The translations under genes were made by a program, and so were the position numbers. Shown here one piece after another: positions 7,734-17,487 of a DNA stretch of 64,000 nt. How positions within the stretch are numbered: the first letter of the stretch is position 1; each line of letters begins with the position of its first letter. The notes under the pieces were generated by a model. It saw nothing but the letters and a program-made list of their open reading frames with translations. It did not search any database and was not told where the DNA came from. This DNA is from an uncultured Roseburia sp. Lineage in GTDB: Bacteria; Bacillota; Clostridia; Lachnospirales; Lachnospiraceae. The stretch covers positions 1-64,000 of the forward strand of contig UQNW01000019.1 of assembly GCA_900542495.1 (NCBI GenBank). Direction: 5' to 3'.

Positions 7734-10700
7734 TTAATTCGCTAACTCTTTTTTCAGGTTCTTATTTGCAGTTGAGAGCATGAGTTTAATACGGTTCAAC
7801 TGGTTTACTTCACTTGCACCCGGATCGTAGTCGATTGCAACAATGTTGGATTCCGGATAGCGGTGCCGCAATTCCTTGATAACACCTTTTCCTACAACAT
7901 GATTCGGCAGGCAGGCAAATGGCTGCGTGCAGACGATGTTAGGAGTTCCGGTGTGGATCAGCTCTAACATTTCTCCGGTTAAGAACCAGCCCTCACCGGT
8001 CTGGTTACCCTCGGATACGATCTCTCTTGCATATTTTGCAAGGTCATCAATGTGTGCAGGTGGAGTAAAGTGTTTACTCTTTTTAAATTCATCCACTGCG
8101 GCACTGCGTAACCATTCAAAGAACTTAATACCAAGGCGTCCGATTCGTTTGGATTTCTGGCTGAATCCAAGGTTATCTGCTTTAAATCCGGTGTTGTAGA
8201 AGCAGTAGAGCAGGAAGTCTGTAAGATCAGGAACAACCGCCTCAGCTCCCTCGGATTCTAACAGGTCAACCAGATAGTTGTTGGCAGCCGGGTGGAATTT
8301 TACCAAGATCTCACCGACAACGCCGACACGAGGTTTCTTCACATCAAGACGTGGGAGATTATCAAAGTCACGGATGATCTCGCGGCACATCTGCTTGTAT
8401 TTTTTATGGGATAAAATCTTATCCTGTGTAATAAAGGCAATGATTTTCTTTTTCCATTTCTCATGGAGTTCGTTGGCAGAACCAGGAACAGCTTCGTATG
8501 GTCTTGTTGCATATAAGCAGCGGAGGAAAATATCACCAAATTCCAGAGCGTAAAGTCCGTGCTGGATGAGCTTTGGAGTGAAAGTGAATCCCGGGTTGCT
8601 CTCTAAACCGCTCAGGTTGATGGAGATAACCGGAACATTCGGGTAGCCTGCCTTTTCCAGAGCACGGCGGATAAATCCGATGTAGTTACTTGCACGGCAT
8701 CCGCCACCGGTCTGGGAGATTAAGATCGCAGTCTTGTTCATATCGTATTTGCCGGATTTTACGGCAGCCATCAACTGGCCGACAACGATCAGGGACGGAT
8801 AGCAGGCATCGTTATTGACGAATTTCAATCCGACATCGACACATTCCCTTGCTGGAACATCCGGTACGACCAGATTATATCCGGCAGCGTTGAAAGCTGG
8901 CTCTAACAGTTCAAAATGGATCGGTGACATCTGCGGGCAGAGAATGGTGTAATTCTCACGCATCTCTTTTGTAAAGATGACACGCTTATAATTTGCAGGA
9001 ACGATCGTTCTTTTCGTCTGTTTCTTCTCACGTACACGGATAGCAGCAATCAGTGAACGGATACGGATTCTGGCAGCACCTAAGTTGTTGACCTCATCGA
9101 TCTTCAGACAGGTGTAGATTTTGCCTGATCTGGTCAGAATGTCATTCACCTGATCGGTGGTAACGGCATCAAGACCACAACCGAAAGAGTTCAACTGGAT
9201 CAAATCCAAGTCGTCTCTTGTCTTTACAAAGTTTGCGGCTGCATACAGGCGGGAGTGATACATCCACTGATCCATAACGATGAGAGGACGCTCTGCCTTC
9301 TGTAAATGGGAAACAGAATCCTCCGTTAAAACAGCAATTCCATAGGAAGTGATCAGTTCCGGAATACCGTGGTTGATCTCCGGGTCAACATGATATGGGC
9401 GTCCGGCAAGCACAATACCACGTTTTCCTGTTTCTTCCATATATTTTAAGACTTCCTCGCCTTTTTTCTGCATTTCCATGCGAACAACGGCTAATTCTTT
9501 CCAGCCTTCGGAAACTGCATCACGGATTTCCGTTTCTGAAATATGGAAATCAGAAGCACCGAATACTTTGATGAGCTGGGAAGATAAGGTATCTTCACTC
9601 GTAAATGCCATAAACGGATTTAAGAATTTCACCTGACCGGAAGTGATCTCATCCACGTTATTCTTGATATTTTCTGCGTAAGAGGTAACAATCGGGCAGT
9701 TGTAATGGTTGTTCGAATCCGGGAATTCATTTCTCTCATATGGAACACAAGGATAGAAAATGAAATCTACATTCTGGTGGATCAGCCAGGTTACATGTCC
9801 GTGTGCAAGCTTGGCAGGGTAACACTCGGATTCGGAAGGAATGGAGTCGATACCAAGCTCGTAAATCTTACGTGTGGAAGACGGAGAGAGCACTACCTGA
9901 AAACCTAACTTTTTAAAGAAGGTTGCCCAGAAAGGATAGTTCTCGTACATATTTAAAACACGTGGAATACCGACAGTACCACGGGCTGCTTCCTCAGCGG
10001 TTAATGGTTCGTAGTCAAAAATACGTTTGTTTTTGTATTCAAAAAGGTTTGGAATGTTTTCTTTGTTCTTCTCTTTTCCAAGACCACGCTCACAACGGTT
10101 ACCGGTGATGTACTGACGGTTGCCGGAGAAACGGTTAATAGTTAAGAGACAGTGGTTCGTACATCCCTGACATCTTGCAAGCTTTGTGTCAAAAGTAAGC
10201 TCGTTGATTTCTTCGATAGAGAGCATGGAGGTCTGATAACCTTCCTCATGGCGTTCCCTTGCAATCAATGCAGCACCGAACGCACCCATGATACCGGCAA
10301 TATCCGGACGGATACACTGTACACCGGCAATTTTTTCAAAGCTTCGTAAAACAGCGTCATTGTAGAAAGTTCCACCCTGTACGACAATGTTCTGTCCTAA
10401 GTCTTTGGCATCGGAAAGCTTGATTACTTTATACAATGCATTTTTGATGACAGAATAAGCAAGACCGGCAGAGATATCAGCAACGGAAGCGCCTTCCTTC
10501 TGAGCCTGTTTTACTTTGGAATTCATGAATACGGTACAGCGGGTTCCAAGGTCGATCGGGTTCTTTGCAAAAAGCGCTTCTTTTGCAAAATCCTGTACAG
10601 AGAAATTCAGAGATTTTGCAAATGTCTCGATAAAGGAACCACAGCCCGAAGAACAGGCTTCATTTAACTGAACGCTGTCAACCGTCTGATTTTTGATCTT

Positions 10701-11993
10701 AATGCACTTCATATCCTGACCACCGATATCGAGGATACAGTCAACCTTAGGATCGAAGAAAGCAGCAGCATAAAAATGGGCAACAGTTTCAACTTCACCG
10801 TCGTCTAATTTTAAAGCAGCCTTCTGCAAAGCTTCGCCGTATCCGGTGGAGCAGGAGTGTACAATGTGTGCTTTCTCCGGCAGCTTGGAATAAATATCTT
10901 TGATCGCGCGGATCGCAGTAGAGAGCGGACTGCCGTTGTTGTTACTGTAGAAAGAGTACAGCAGGGAACCGTCCTCACCGATCAGTGCAACTTTGGTTGT
11001 GGTAGAACCCGCGTCGATACCGAGATAGCAGTTTCCTTCGTAAGTGGATAAATCGGCTGATTTTACATGGTGTCCGTCATGGCGTGCGCGGAAAGCGTCA
11101 TATTCTGCCTGATCTTTGAAAAGTGGATCAAGTCTTGCAACTTCGAATTCCATATGGATATCGGACTGGAGCTTTGTATGTAATTCTTCCAAAGAAGTTA
11201 CTTTGTCTTCTTTATAATTTAACGCAGAACCGATCGCTGCAAAAAGGTGTGAATTTTCCGGTGTGATCGCATGCTCATCATCTAAGTTTAAAGTACGGAT
11301 AAATGCAGCTTTTAACTCCGATAAAAAGTGCAGTGGACCGCCTAAGAAAGCGACGTGTCCGCGGATCGGCTTTCCACATGCAAGACCACTGATCGTCTGG
11401 TTGACGACTGCCTGAAAAATAGAGGCAGATAAGTCTTCTCTTGTGGCACCTTCGTTGATCAGAGGCTGGATATCTGTTTTGGCAAATACACCACATCTGG
11501 CAGCAATCGGATAGATCGCTTTGTAATTCTTAGCATATTCATTCAGCCCGGTTGCATCTGTCTGGATCAGGGATGCCATTTGGTCGATAAAAGAACCTGT
11601 ACCGCCGGCACAGATACCATTCATACGCTGTTCAACATTACCGCCCTCAAAATAAATGATCTTCGCATCCTCACCGCCAAGCTCAATGGCAACATCTGTC
11701 TGTGGAGCATAGTGCTGCAGTGCTGTAGATACGGAGATAACCTCCTGAACAAACGGCACGTCTAAATGTTTTGCAAGGGTAAGACCGCCGGAACCGGTGA
11801 TCATTGGGGCAATTTTGATATCCCCAAGTTTTTCATAAGCTTTTTCCACTAACATGGAGAGAGTCTCACGGATATTGGCGAAGTGTCTCTCGTAATCGGA
11901 GAATAACAGATTGTCATTCTCATCCAGCACAGCAACCTTGACTGTGGTGGAACCAATATCAATTCCAAGTTTATGAAGTGTATTGTTACTCAT
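7734..11993 (-). CDS. giant 2-hydroxyacyl-CoA dehydratase activase-related protein (BcrAD/BadFG + DUF2229)
   Basis: 1419 residues; start behind GGAGG. Two ASKHA ATPase modules lie in tandem: residues 8-255 (LGIDIGSTTVKVAV, CAGGTGSFIDQMA, ARCGVFAKTD) and about 318-580 (LGIDAGSTTTKVAL, DIGGQDMKCIKI, CSSGCGSFIETFA). Each keeps cysteines placed as in the [4Fe-4S] activator HgdC. A Cys-rich segment near 608 (CQGCTNHC) leads into DUF2229, and the C-terminal third resembles the dehydratase D/HgdB family (NNDACYP, GGGCRASNY, QPFACLPNH). Family members couple ATP hydrolysis to low-potential electron transfer; the substrate of this large fused form is unknown. No separate dehydratase subunit genes are adjacent. 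Confidence 0.88.
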   Translation of the reverse strand: MSNNTLHKLGIDIGSTTVKVAVLDENDNLLFSDYERHFANIRETLSMLVEKAYEKLGDIKIAPMITGSGGLTLAKHLDVPFVQEVISVSTALQHYAPQTDVAIELGGEDAKIIYFEGGNVEQRMNGICAGGTGSFIDQMASLIQTDATGLNEYAKNYKAIYPIAARCGVFAKTDIQPLINEGATREDLSASIFQAVVNQTISGLACGKPIRGHVAFLGGPLHFLSELKAAFIRTLNLDDEHAITPENSHLFAAIGSALNYKEDKVTSLEELHTKLQSDIHMEFEVARLDPLFKDQAEYDAFRARHDGHHVKSADLSTYEGNCYLGIDAGSTTTKVALIGEDGSLLYSFYSNNNGSPLSTAIRAIKDIYSKLPEKAHIVHSCSTGYGEALQKAALKLDDGEVETVAHFYAAAFFDPKVDCILDIGGQDMKCIKIKNQTVDSVQLNEACSSGCGSFIETFAKSLNFSVQDFAKEALFAKNPIDLGTRCTVFMNSKVKQAQKEGASVADISAGLAYSVIKNALYKVIKLSDAKDLGQNIVVQGGTFYNDAVLRSFEKIAGVQCIRPDIAGIMGAFGAALIARERHEEGYQTSMLSIEEINELTFDTKLARCQGCTNHCLLTINRFSGNRQYITGNRCERGLGKEKNKENIPNLFEYKNKRIFDYEPLTAEEAARGTVGIPRVLNMYENYPFWATFFKKLGFQVVLSPSSTRKIYELGIDSIPSESECYPAKLAHGHVTWLIHQNVDFIFYPCVPYERNEFPDSNNHYNCPIVTSYAENIKNNVDEITSGQVKFLNPFMAFTSEDTLSSQLIKVFGASDFHISETEIRDAVSEGWKELAVVRMEMQKKGEEVLKYMEETGKRGIVLAGRPYHVDPEINHGIPELITSYGIAVLTEDSVSHLQKAERPLIVMDQWMYHSRLYAAANFVKTRDDLDLIQLNSFGCGLDAVTTDQVNDILTRSGKIYTCLKIDEVNNLGAARIRIRSLIAAIRVREKKQTKRTIVPANYKRVIFTKEMRENYTILCPQMSPIHFELLEPAFNAAGYNLVVPDVPARECVDVGLKFVNNDACYPSLIVVGQLMAAVKSGKYDMNKTAILISQTGGGCRASNYIGFIRRALEKAGYPNVPVISINLSGLESNPGFTFTPKLIQHGLYALEFGDIFLRCLYATRPYEAVPGSANELHEKWKKKIIAFITQDKILSHKKYKQMCREIIRDFDNLPRLDVKKPRVGVVGEILVKFHPAANNYLVDLLESEGAEAVVPDLTDFLLYCFYNTGFKADNLGFSQKSKRIGRLGIKFFEWLRSAAVDEFKKSKHFTPPAHIDDLAKYAREIVSEGNQTGEGWFLTGEMLELIHTGTPNIVCTQPFACLPNHVVGKGVIKELRHRYPESNIVAIDYDPGASEVNQLNRIKLMLSTANKNLKKELAN

Positions 11994-12184
11994 ATCTTTC
12001 CTCCAGAAATAAACTTTTGTACATCAGATCTATAAATATTATATGTTTACAGATATGTATTTCTTCTTATTATAATATATGGTCGAAAAACCAAGCACTG
12101 TACATTATACGACAGGAAAATGCAAAAAACAATGTCAAAATACTCTGAAAAATCTAAACTTTTTATGAAGAAATTTAGCGTCGA

Positions 12185-12213
12185 TTGACAAAGGTTTGAC
12201 ACACAGATATACT
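12185..12213 (+). promoter_or_regulatory. strong sigma-A promoter
   Basis: TTGACA (12185-12190) and TATACT (12208-12213) are exactly 17 bases apart. The rhomboid-like gene starts 63 bases further on. The remaining part of the 12.0-12.28 kb divergent gap must also carry the activase promoter, which I cannot place with confidence. Confidence 0.75.
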
Positions 12214-12276
12214 TTAGCTAGATTGTTTCGAAATAGCAGAGACAATAAAAAGAGTATTTGAAAAAGGAGCAGCAAC

Positions 12277-13191
12277 ATGAACTGGTTAAATAAATTAGAA
12301 CGTAAATTTGGAAGATATGCGATCCCGAATCTGATCGTATATCTGATCGGAGCATATTCCGTTGGATTTGTATTGAACATGGTGGCACCGAAAATATTAG
12401 GATTCTTGAATTTCCAGCCTTATTACATTTTACATGGACAGATCTGGAGACTTATCACATGGATTTTGATGCCGACAGACAGCAATATCATTTTTCTGCT
12501 GATCATGATGATGTTTTATTATCAGTTGGGAATGGCTTTGGAGCGGGCGTGGGGAACGTTCCGGTTTAACGCCTACATTATCGGCGGAATACTTCTGACC
12601 GAGGTGGGAAGCCTTTTGGCATACGGTCTGATCTATCTGTTTATGGGTGGCAATTTTGCATATACGGCGAGCACGATGATGGGACAGATGATCAGTACTT
12701 CCTATATTAATATGTCGATATTCCTTGCGTTTGCAACGTTATATCCGGATATGCAGGTGTTACTTTACTTTATCATTCCGATAAAAATGAAATGGATGGC
12801 GGCTGTTTACGTTGTCATTATGGTATTCAGTGTCTGGGACAGCTATCACACGATTTATGCCTACACCCAGTCCACTGCCACGGCATTGTGGTATGCGGGA
12901 ATTATGCTGTTATGCATTGTGATGTCACTGTTAAATTATCTCATTTTCTTCCTTTCCACGAGGAATCTGAGCCGATATACCCCACATGAGGTGCATCGCA
13001 GGCAGCAGTTTAAGGCACAGATGAGAGAGCCGAGACCGGGTTCTGGTATCGCAAAACACAAATGTGCGGTCTGCGGACGCACAGAGTTGGATGATCCGAA
13101 CTTACAGTTCCGTTTCTGTTCGAAATGTGAAGGAAATTATGAATATTGCCAGGATCACCTGTTTACCCACCAGCACATCAGAAGAGTATAA
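12277..13191 (+). CDS. rhomboid-like membrane protein with C-terminal zinc ribbon
   Basis: 304 residues, start behind AAGGAG. About six membrane helices fill residues 17-230. The GQIWRLITWILMP motif, the ALERAWG segment after the next helix and the IPIKMKWM element follow the layout of rhomboid/derlin-type proteins. The catalytic GxSG serine motif is absent (the equivalent stretch reads STMMGQM), so it is probably not a protease. After residue 255 a cysteine/histidine-rich tail (CAVCG, FCSKCEG, YCQDH, THQH) looks like one or two zinc-binding knuckles facing the cytoplasm. Stands alone between its own promoter and a terminator. Confidence 0.7.
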   Translation: MNWLNKLERKFGRYAIPNLIVYLIGAYSVGFVLNMVAPKILGFLNFQPYYILHGQIWRLITWILMPTDSNIIFLLIMMMFYYQLGMALERAWGTFRFNAYIIGGILLTEVGSLLAYGLIYLFMGGNFAYTASTMMGQMISTSYINMSIFLAFATLYPDMQVLLYFIIPIKMKWMAAVYVVIMVFSVWDSYHTIYAYTQSTATALWYAGIMLLCIVMSLLNYLIFFLSTRNLSRYTPHEVHRRQQFKAQMREPRPGSGIAKHKCAVCGRTELDDPNLQFRFCSKCEGNYEYCQDHLFTHQHIRRV

Positions 13192-13196
13192 GAAAG

Positions 13197-13240
13197 AATA
13201 CAGTCTTTTTCCGGACAGAAGGAGAAAGGCTGTATTTTTT
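13197..13240 (+). terminator. intrinsic terminator after the rhomboid-like gene
   Basis: AATACAGTCTTTTTC pairs with GAGAAAGGCTGTATT, followed by TTTTATT. Good stem with a T tail. The following 230 bases up to 13468 hold the leader of the transporter operon, including three TTGAC hexamer-like sites (13301, 13336, 13363) with no clearly spaced -10. Confidence 0.75.
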
Positions 13241-13386
13241 ATTAGTCTGAAATATATCGTGTATTAGTCAGCCTTATCAATGATAAATTTTTTGCCCAAA
13301 TTGACATTTTTTCAGAAATTACCATGTGAATCATATTGACGATAAAAAATTGCTATGCTAAATTGACTTTTGTATTTTTAAATAAG

Positions 13387-13463
13387 TTTTTCCTACGGAA
13401 AACAAGGAGGCTAAATCCTCTCCTCACCAAAGGGTTCGGATTTTGCTTCGCAAAACAAGGAGG
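13387..13463 (+). promoter_or_regulatory. leader with two mini-hairpin/Shine-Dalgarno modules
   Basis: Two near-identical modules lie 53 bases apart. Module one: TTTTCC-TAC-GGAAAA (13388-13402) then CAAGGAGG (to 13410). Module two: TTTTGC-TTC-GCAAAA (13441-13455) then CAAGGAGG (to 13463), which serves the lipoprotein gene. The first Shine-Dalgarno has no start codon after it and can pair with CTCTCCT near 13420. A third copy of the module precedes glnS. Confidence 0.6.
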
Positions 13464-13468
13464 ATTAT

Positions 13469-14725
13469 ATGAAAAAGGCATTAAGTGTTTTATTGGCAAT
13501 GGGAATGACTGTCAGCATGGTGGCAGGATGTGGAGACACAGCAGACAACGGAAGCGCAGCAGATAACTCTGCAGCATCTACAGAAAGCGGTTCTAGTGCA
13601 GGTACACAGACAGCAGCTTCTGCAGCAGACATCAAAGTTGGTGTTATTTATATCGGTGATGAGAACGAAGGATATACAGCAGCTCATATGGCTGGTATTG
13701 ATGAGATGGCTGCAAACCTTGGCTTATCTGATGACCAGATCATTGAGAAAACAACAATCCCGGAGGACGAGTCCTGCTATGATGCAGCAGTAGACCTTGC
13801 AGATCAGGGATGTAACATTATTTTTGCAACAAGTTTCGGACATGAGACTTACATTTTACAGGCAGCAGCAGAGTATCCGGATATTCAGTTCTGTCATGCA
13901 ACAGGATATCAGGCAGCAGGTTCCGGACTTTCTAATATGCACAACTACTTCGATGCTATTTACGAAGCACGTTATGTATCCGGTGTTGTTGCAGGTATGA
14001 AATTAAATGAGATGATCGAGAATGGAGATATCACAGCAGACCAGGCAAAAATCGGTTATGTTGGTGCATTCCCATACGCAGAGGTTATTTCAGGATTTAC
14101 TTCTTTCTATTTAGGAGCAAAGAGTGTATGTGAATCCGCAACAATGGAAGTTCAGTATACAAACAGCTGGGCTGATATGTCAGCAGAGGCAGAGGTTGCC
14201 AACCAGTTGATCGCAGATAACTGTGTACTGATCAGCCAGCATGCAGATACAACAGGTGCTCCAACAGCCTGTGAGACAGCAGGAGTTCCTTGTGTAGGTT
14301 ACAACGTAGATATGACATCTGTAGCTCCGGATGCAGCATTGACTTCTCCAACAAATAACTGGGGTGTATATTATACATATGCTGTACAGTGTGTATTAGA
14401 CGGAAAAGCAATTGATACAGACTGGTGCAAAGGATTCTCTGAGGATGCAGTCAGAATCACACCAGTGAATGAAGCTGTTGCAGCAGAAGGAACAGATGCA
14501 AAAGTAGAAGAAGTTGAAGCAGCATTAAAAGATGGTTCCCTTCATGTATTTGATACAACAACCTTTACTGTAAACGGATCTTCTTTAGAAGACCTGATCG
14601 CAGAGGGGGGAGATTATGCAAAATATGCTGATTACGTTTCTGATGGTTACTATCATGAATCTGAATTAGCATCTGCACCGTCCTTTGATATTATCATTGA
14701 TGGTATTACTTCTCAGGCAAACTAG
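13469..14725 (+). CDS. BMP-family nucleoside-binding lipoprotein (ABC transporter)
   Basis: 418 residues. The signal peptide ends in the lipobox VAGC (Cys21), followed by a Ser/Ala/Gly-rich linker to about residue 52, then a periplasmic-binding fold of the BMP/PnrA family (IKVGVIYIGDENEGYT, a GHETYILQAAAEYPDIQFCHATGY-type segment, YVGAFPYAEV). Known relatives bind purine or other nucleosides. It is first in an operon with one two-domain ATPase and two permeases. A perfect hairpin after the stop likely stabilises its mRNA relative to the downstream genes. Confidence 0.92.
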   Translation: MKKALSVLLAMGMTVSMVAGCGDTADNGSAADNSAASTESGSSAGTQTAASAADIKVGVIYIGDENEGYTAAHMAGIDEMAANLGLSDDQIIEKTTIPEDESCYDAAVDLADQGCNIIFATSFGHETYILQAAAEYPDIQFCHATGYQAAGSGLSNMHNYFDAIYEARYVSGVVAGMKLNEMIENGDITADQAKIGYVGAFPYAEVISGFTSFYLGAKSVCESATMEVQYTNSWADMSAEAEVANQLIADNCVLISQHADTTGAPTACETAGVPCVGYNVDMTSVAPDAALTSPTNNWGVYYTYAVQCVLDGKAIDTDWCKGFSEDAVRITPVNEAVAAEGTDAKVEEVEAALKDGSLHVFDTTTFTVNGSSLEDLIAEGGDYAKYADYVSDGYYHESELASAPSFDIIIDGITSQAN

Positions 14726-14739
14726 TCTGAAAACAAGCC

Positions 14740-14769
14740 GGCAAAGTGCAGATATGTCTGCACTTTGCC
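14740..14769 (+). promoter_or_regulatory. intercistronic hairpin after the binding-protein gene
   Basis: GGCAAAGTGCAGA (14740-14752) pairs perfectly with TCTGCACTTTGCC (14757-14769), 13 pairs with a TATG loop. No T run follows. Such hairpins between binding-protein and transporter genes protect the upstream message from 3'-5' decay or partly attenuate read-through; which applies here is inference. Confidence 0.65.
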
Positions 14770-14854
14770 ATAACAGGAATATTGGAAGAAAAAGCAGGGA
14801 ATCCTTTCATAATTATTTTGAAAGGATTTTCGTATTCATTTAGGAGGATTATTT

Positions 14855-16387
14855 GTGGAAACAGGAAACGCTATTGAGCTGAAAGGTGTAACAAAACGTT
14901 TCGGTGACGTTATTGCGAACGATAACGTGAATCTGACCGTCAGGAAAGGTGAAATTCTTTCAATTTTAGGAGAGAATGGTAGTGGAAAGACTACGTTGAT
15001 GAACATGCTTTCCGGAATTTACTTCCCAGACGAAGGAGAAATTTATGTGGATGGAAAAGAAGTGACCATTCGCTCCCCAAAAGATTCCTTCGCACTCGGA
15101 ATTGGAATGATTCATCAGCATTTCAAGCTGATCAATATTTTGACAGCCGCCGAGAATATTATTTTGGGTCTGCCTGGAAAAGAAAAACTGAATATGAAAC
15201 AGGTGGAAAAAGAGATCAGGGAACTGACAGAACAGTATGGGTTTGAACTTAATCCGTCCCAGAAAATCTATGATATGTCCGTATCCCAGAAACAGACGGT
15301 AGAGATCGTAAAAGTGCTTTACCGTGGTGCAGATATTCTGATCTTAGATGAGCCGACGGCAGTGTTGACACCGCAGGAGACAGAAAAACTGTTTGCAGTT
15401 CTCCGCAACATGAGAAAAGCCGGAAAATCTATTATTATCATCACACATAAATTAAATGAAGTATTGGAACTTTCAGACCGTGTGGCAGTCCTTCGAAAAG
15501 GAAAATACATTGATACCGTTGAGACTGCAAAAGCAACGGTGGAATCCCTTACCGAGATGATGGTTGGTGAAAAAGTAAAACTTGACATCAATCGTACAGA
15601 GCCTGTAGGAGCAGAAAAACGTATTGAGATGCGTGGAATCACCTGCAGGAACAAAGAGGGACTGAAAGTTTTGACAGAGGCTTCCTTCACAGCTTATAGT
15701 GGAGAGATTCTTGGTGTTGCAGGAATTTCCGGAAGCGGACAGAAAGAGTTATTAGAATCGGTTGCAGGACTCCAGCCGATCGAGAGTGGGGAAATCCTTT
15801 ATTATTCCCCGGAAGAATCAACGGAAAAGATTTCAGAGATGAAAGCAGAAGATATTAAAAATCTCGGAATCACTCTGTCATTCGTACCGGAAGACCGTCT
15901 GGGAATGGGACTGGTAGGTTCAATGGATCTGACAGACAACATGATGATCCGAAGTTATAAGGAAGGAAGACATTTCTTTGCAGACCGAAAATCTCCGAAA
16001 AAACTTGCAGAAGATATCGTGGAAAAATTAGATGTCGTGACACCTGGCGTGGATACCCCGGTCAGCAGACTTTCTGGTGGTAATGTGCAGAAAATTCTGG
16101 TAGGACGTGAGATCGCAAGCAATCCAACCGTATTAATGGTTGCTTATCCGGTCAGAGGACTGGATATCAATTCCTCCTACACGATTTACAATCTGTTGAA
16201 TGACCAGAAGAAAAAAGGAGTTGCAGTCATCTGTGTAGGTGAGGATCTGGATGTCCTGCTGGAGCTTTGTGATAAGATTCTTGTATTGAACAGTGGAAAA
16301 GTTGCAGGTATTGTGGATGCACGTACTACAACAAAGGAAAAATTAGGACTGATGATGACCGGATTGACGGAGGATAAGAATGAGTAA
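14855..16387 (+). CDS. nucleoside ABC transporter, two-domain ATP-binding protein
   Basis: 510 residues with a GTG start behind AGGAGG. Two ATPase halves: the first has Walker A GENGSGKT (39-46), Q-loop IHQHF, an unusual signature SVSQKQ and Walker B ILILDEPTA. The second has GISGSGQKE, a canonical LSGGNVQ signature, but its Walker B end reads VAYP rather than DEP, so it is probably a degenerate site. This RbsA-like arrangement is typical of ribonucleoside importers (RnsB/NupO type). It overlaps the next gene by eight bases. Confidence 0.93.
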   Translation: METGNAIELKGVTKRFGDVIANDNVNLTVRKGEILSILGENGSGKTTLMNMLSGIYFPDEGEIYVDGKEVTIRSPKDSFALGIGMIHQHFKLINILTAAENIILGLPGKEKLNMKQVEKEIRELTEQYGFELNPSQKIYDMSVSQKQTVEIVKVLYRGADILILDEPTAVLTPQETEKLFAVLRNMRKAGKSIIIITHKLNEVLELSDRVAVLRKGKYIDTVETAKATVESLTEMMVGEKVKLDINRTEPVGAEKRIEMRGITCRNKEGLKVLTEASFTAYSGEILGVAGISGSGQKELLESVAGLQPIESGEILYYSPEESTEKISEMKAEDIKNLGITLSFVPEDRLGMGLVGSMDLTDNMMIRSYKEGRHFFADRKSPKKLAEDIVEKLDVVTPGVDTPVSRLSGGNVQKILVGREIASNPTVLMVAYPVRGLDINSSYTIYNLLNDQKKKGVAVICVGEDLDVLLELCDKILVLNSGKVAGIVDARTTTKEKLGLMMTGLTEDKNE

Positions 16388-17486
16388 GGAAAACGTGATT
16401 TCGAAGAAAGAACCTTTTGCACGTATGGTAAAAAGAGACCATATCAGTGCAGGTAAAGCATGGGCAATCCGCCTGATCGCAGTGGCCTTGTCGCTTGTAG
16501 TTGCAGCACTTGTCATTGTGGCGATCACAAAACAGAATCCAATCGAAGTTTATCTTGGAATCATTGATGGAGCGGTTGGAAGTAACCGTAGAATCTGGGT
16601 AACGATCCGCGAGATGATGGTACTTTTATGTATTGCCATAGGACTTACCCCGGCATTTAAAATGAAATTCTGGAACATCGGAGCCGAGGGACAGATTTTA
16701 ATGGGCGGTACAGCAACCGCAGCCATGATGATCTATTTTGGTGACAAAATGCCAAACTGGCTGTTACTGATCGTGATTTTTGTTGTCAGTGGACTGGCTG
16801 GACTGATCTGGGGCGTGATCCCGGCTATTTTTAAAGCATACTTTAATACAAATGAGACATTATTCACATTGATGTTAAACTACGTGGCAATGCAGATCGT
16901 AACCTTCTGCATCGTTTTCTGGGAAAATCCTTCCGGTTCCAACACCGTCGGTATTATCAATGCCGCAACAAGAAAGGGCTGGTTCCCGACAATTTTCGGC
17001 AATGCATATACGTTGAATGTGATCATTGTTCTGGCAATCACATTGCTTGTCTATATTTATATGAAATATTCCAAACAGGGATATGAGATCTCTGTTGTGG
17101 GAGAGAGCCAGAACACGGCAAGATATGCCGGAATCAACGTAAAGAAAGTGATTATCCGTACCATGATGATCTCCGGTGCGATCTGCGGTATCGCAGGCGC
17201 TGTCATTGTGAGCGGTGCGAGCCATACGATTTCGACCAGCACAGCAGGCGGACGTGGATTTACGGCGATCATTGTAGCGTGGATGTCAAAATTCAATCCA
17301 CTTGCCATGATCTTAGTTTCCGGTTTCCTTGTATTCATGCAGCAGGGATCGATCCAGATCGCATCCCAGTATGGATTAAATGAAAATGCATCGGATATTA
17401 TCACAGGTATTTTGTTATTCTTCCTGATCGGATGTGAATTCTTTATTAACTACAAATTAGAGTTCCGCAAGAAAGGAGACAAATAA
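16380..17486 (+). CDS. nucleoside ABC transporter permease 1
   Basis: 368 residues, polytopic, of the branched-chain-amino-acid/sugar permease superfamily. It has the long N-terminal cytoplasmic segment, the GLTPAFKMKFWNIGAEGQI motif typical of the RnsC/NupP group, and the NTARYAGINVKKVI coupling-loop element that contacts the ATPase. Its start overlaps the ATPase gene and the second permease begins one base after its stop, so translation is coupled. Confidence 0.93.
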   Translation: MSKENVISKKEPFARMVKRDHISAGKAWAIRLIAVALSLVVAALVIVAITKQNPIEVYLGIIDGAVGSNRRIWVTIREMMVLLCIAIGLTPAFKMKFWNIGAEGQILMGGTATAAMMIYFGDKMPNWLLLIVIFVVSGLAGLIWGVIPAIFKAYFNTNETLFTLMLNYVAMQIVTFCIVFWENPSGSNTVGIINAATRKGWFPTIFGNAYTLNVIIVLAITLLVYIYMKYSKQGYEISVVGESQNTARYAGINVKKVIIRTMMISGAICGIAGAVIVSGASHTISTSTAGGRGFTAIIVAWMSKFNPLAMILVSGFLVFMQQGSIQIASQYGLNENASDIITGILLFFLIGCEFFINYKLEFRKKGDK

Positions 17487-17487
17487 A

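Noticed and set aside
13192..13468. Purine riboswitch before the nucleoside transporter operon
   Set aside because: No three-way junction core (TATA ... pyrimidine ... TATA pattern) is visible; the leader holds only the small hairpin modules.
13336..13566. Frame spanning the leader and start of the BMP lipoprotein gene
   Set aside because: It is out of frame with the lipoprotein, has no Shine-Dalgarno and shows no protein-like composition.
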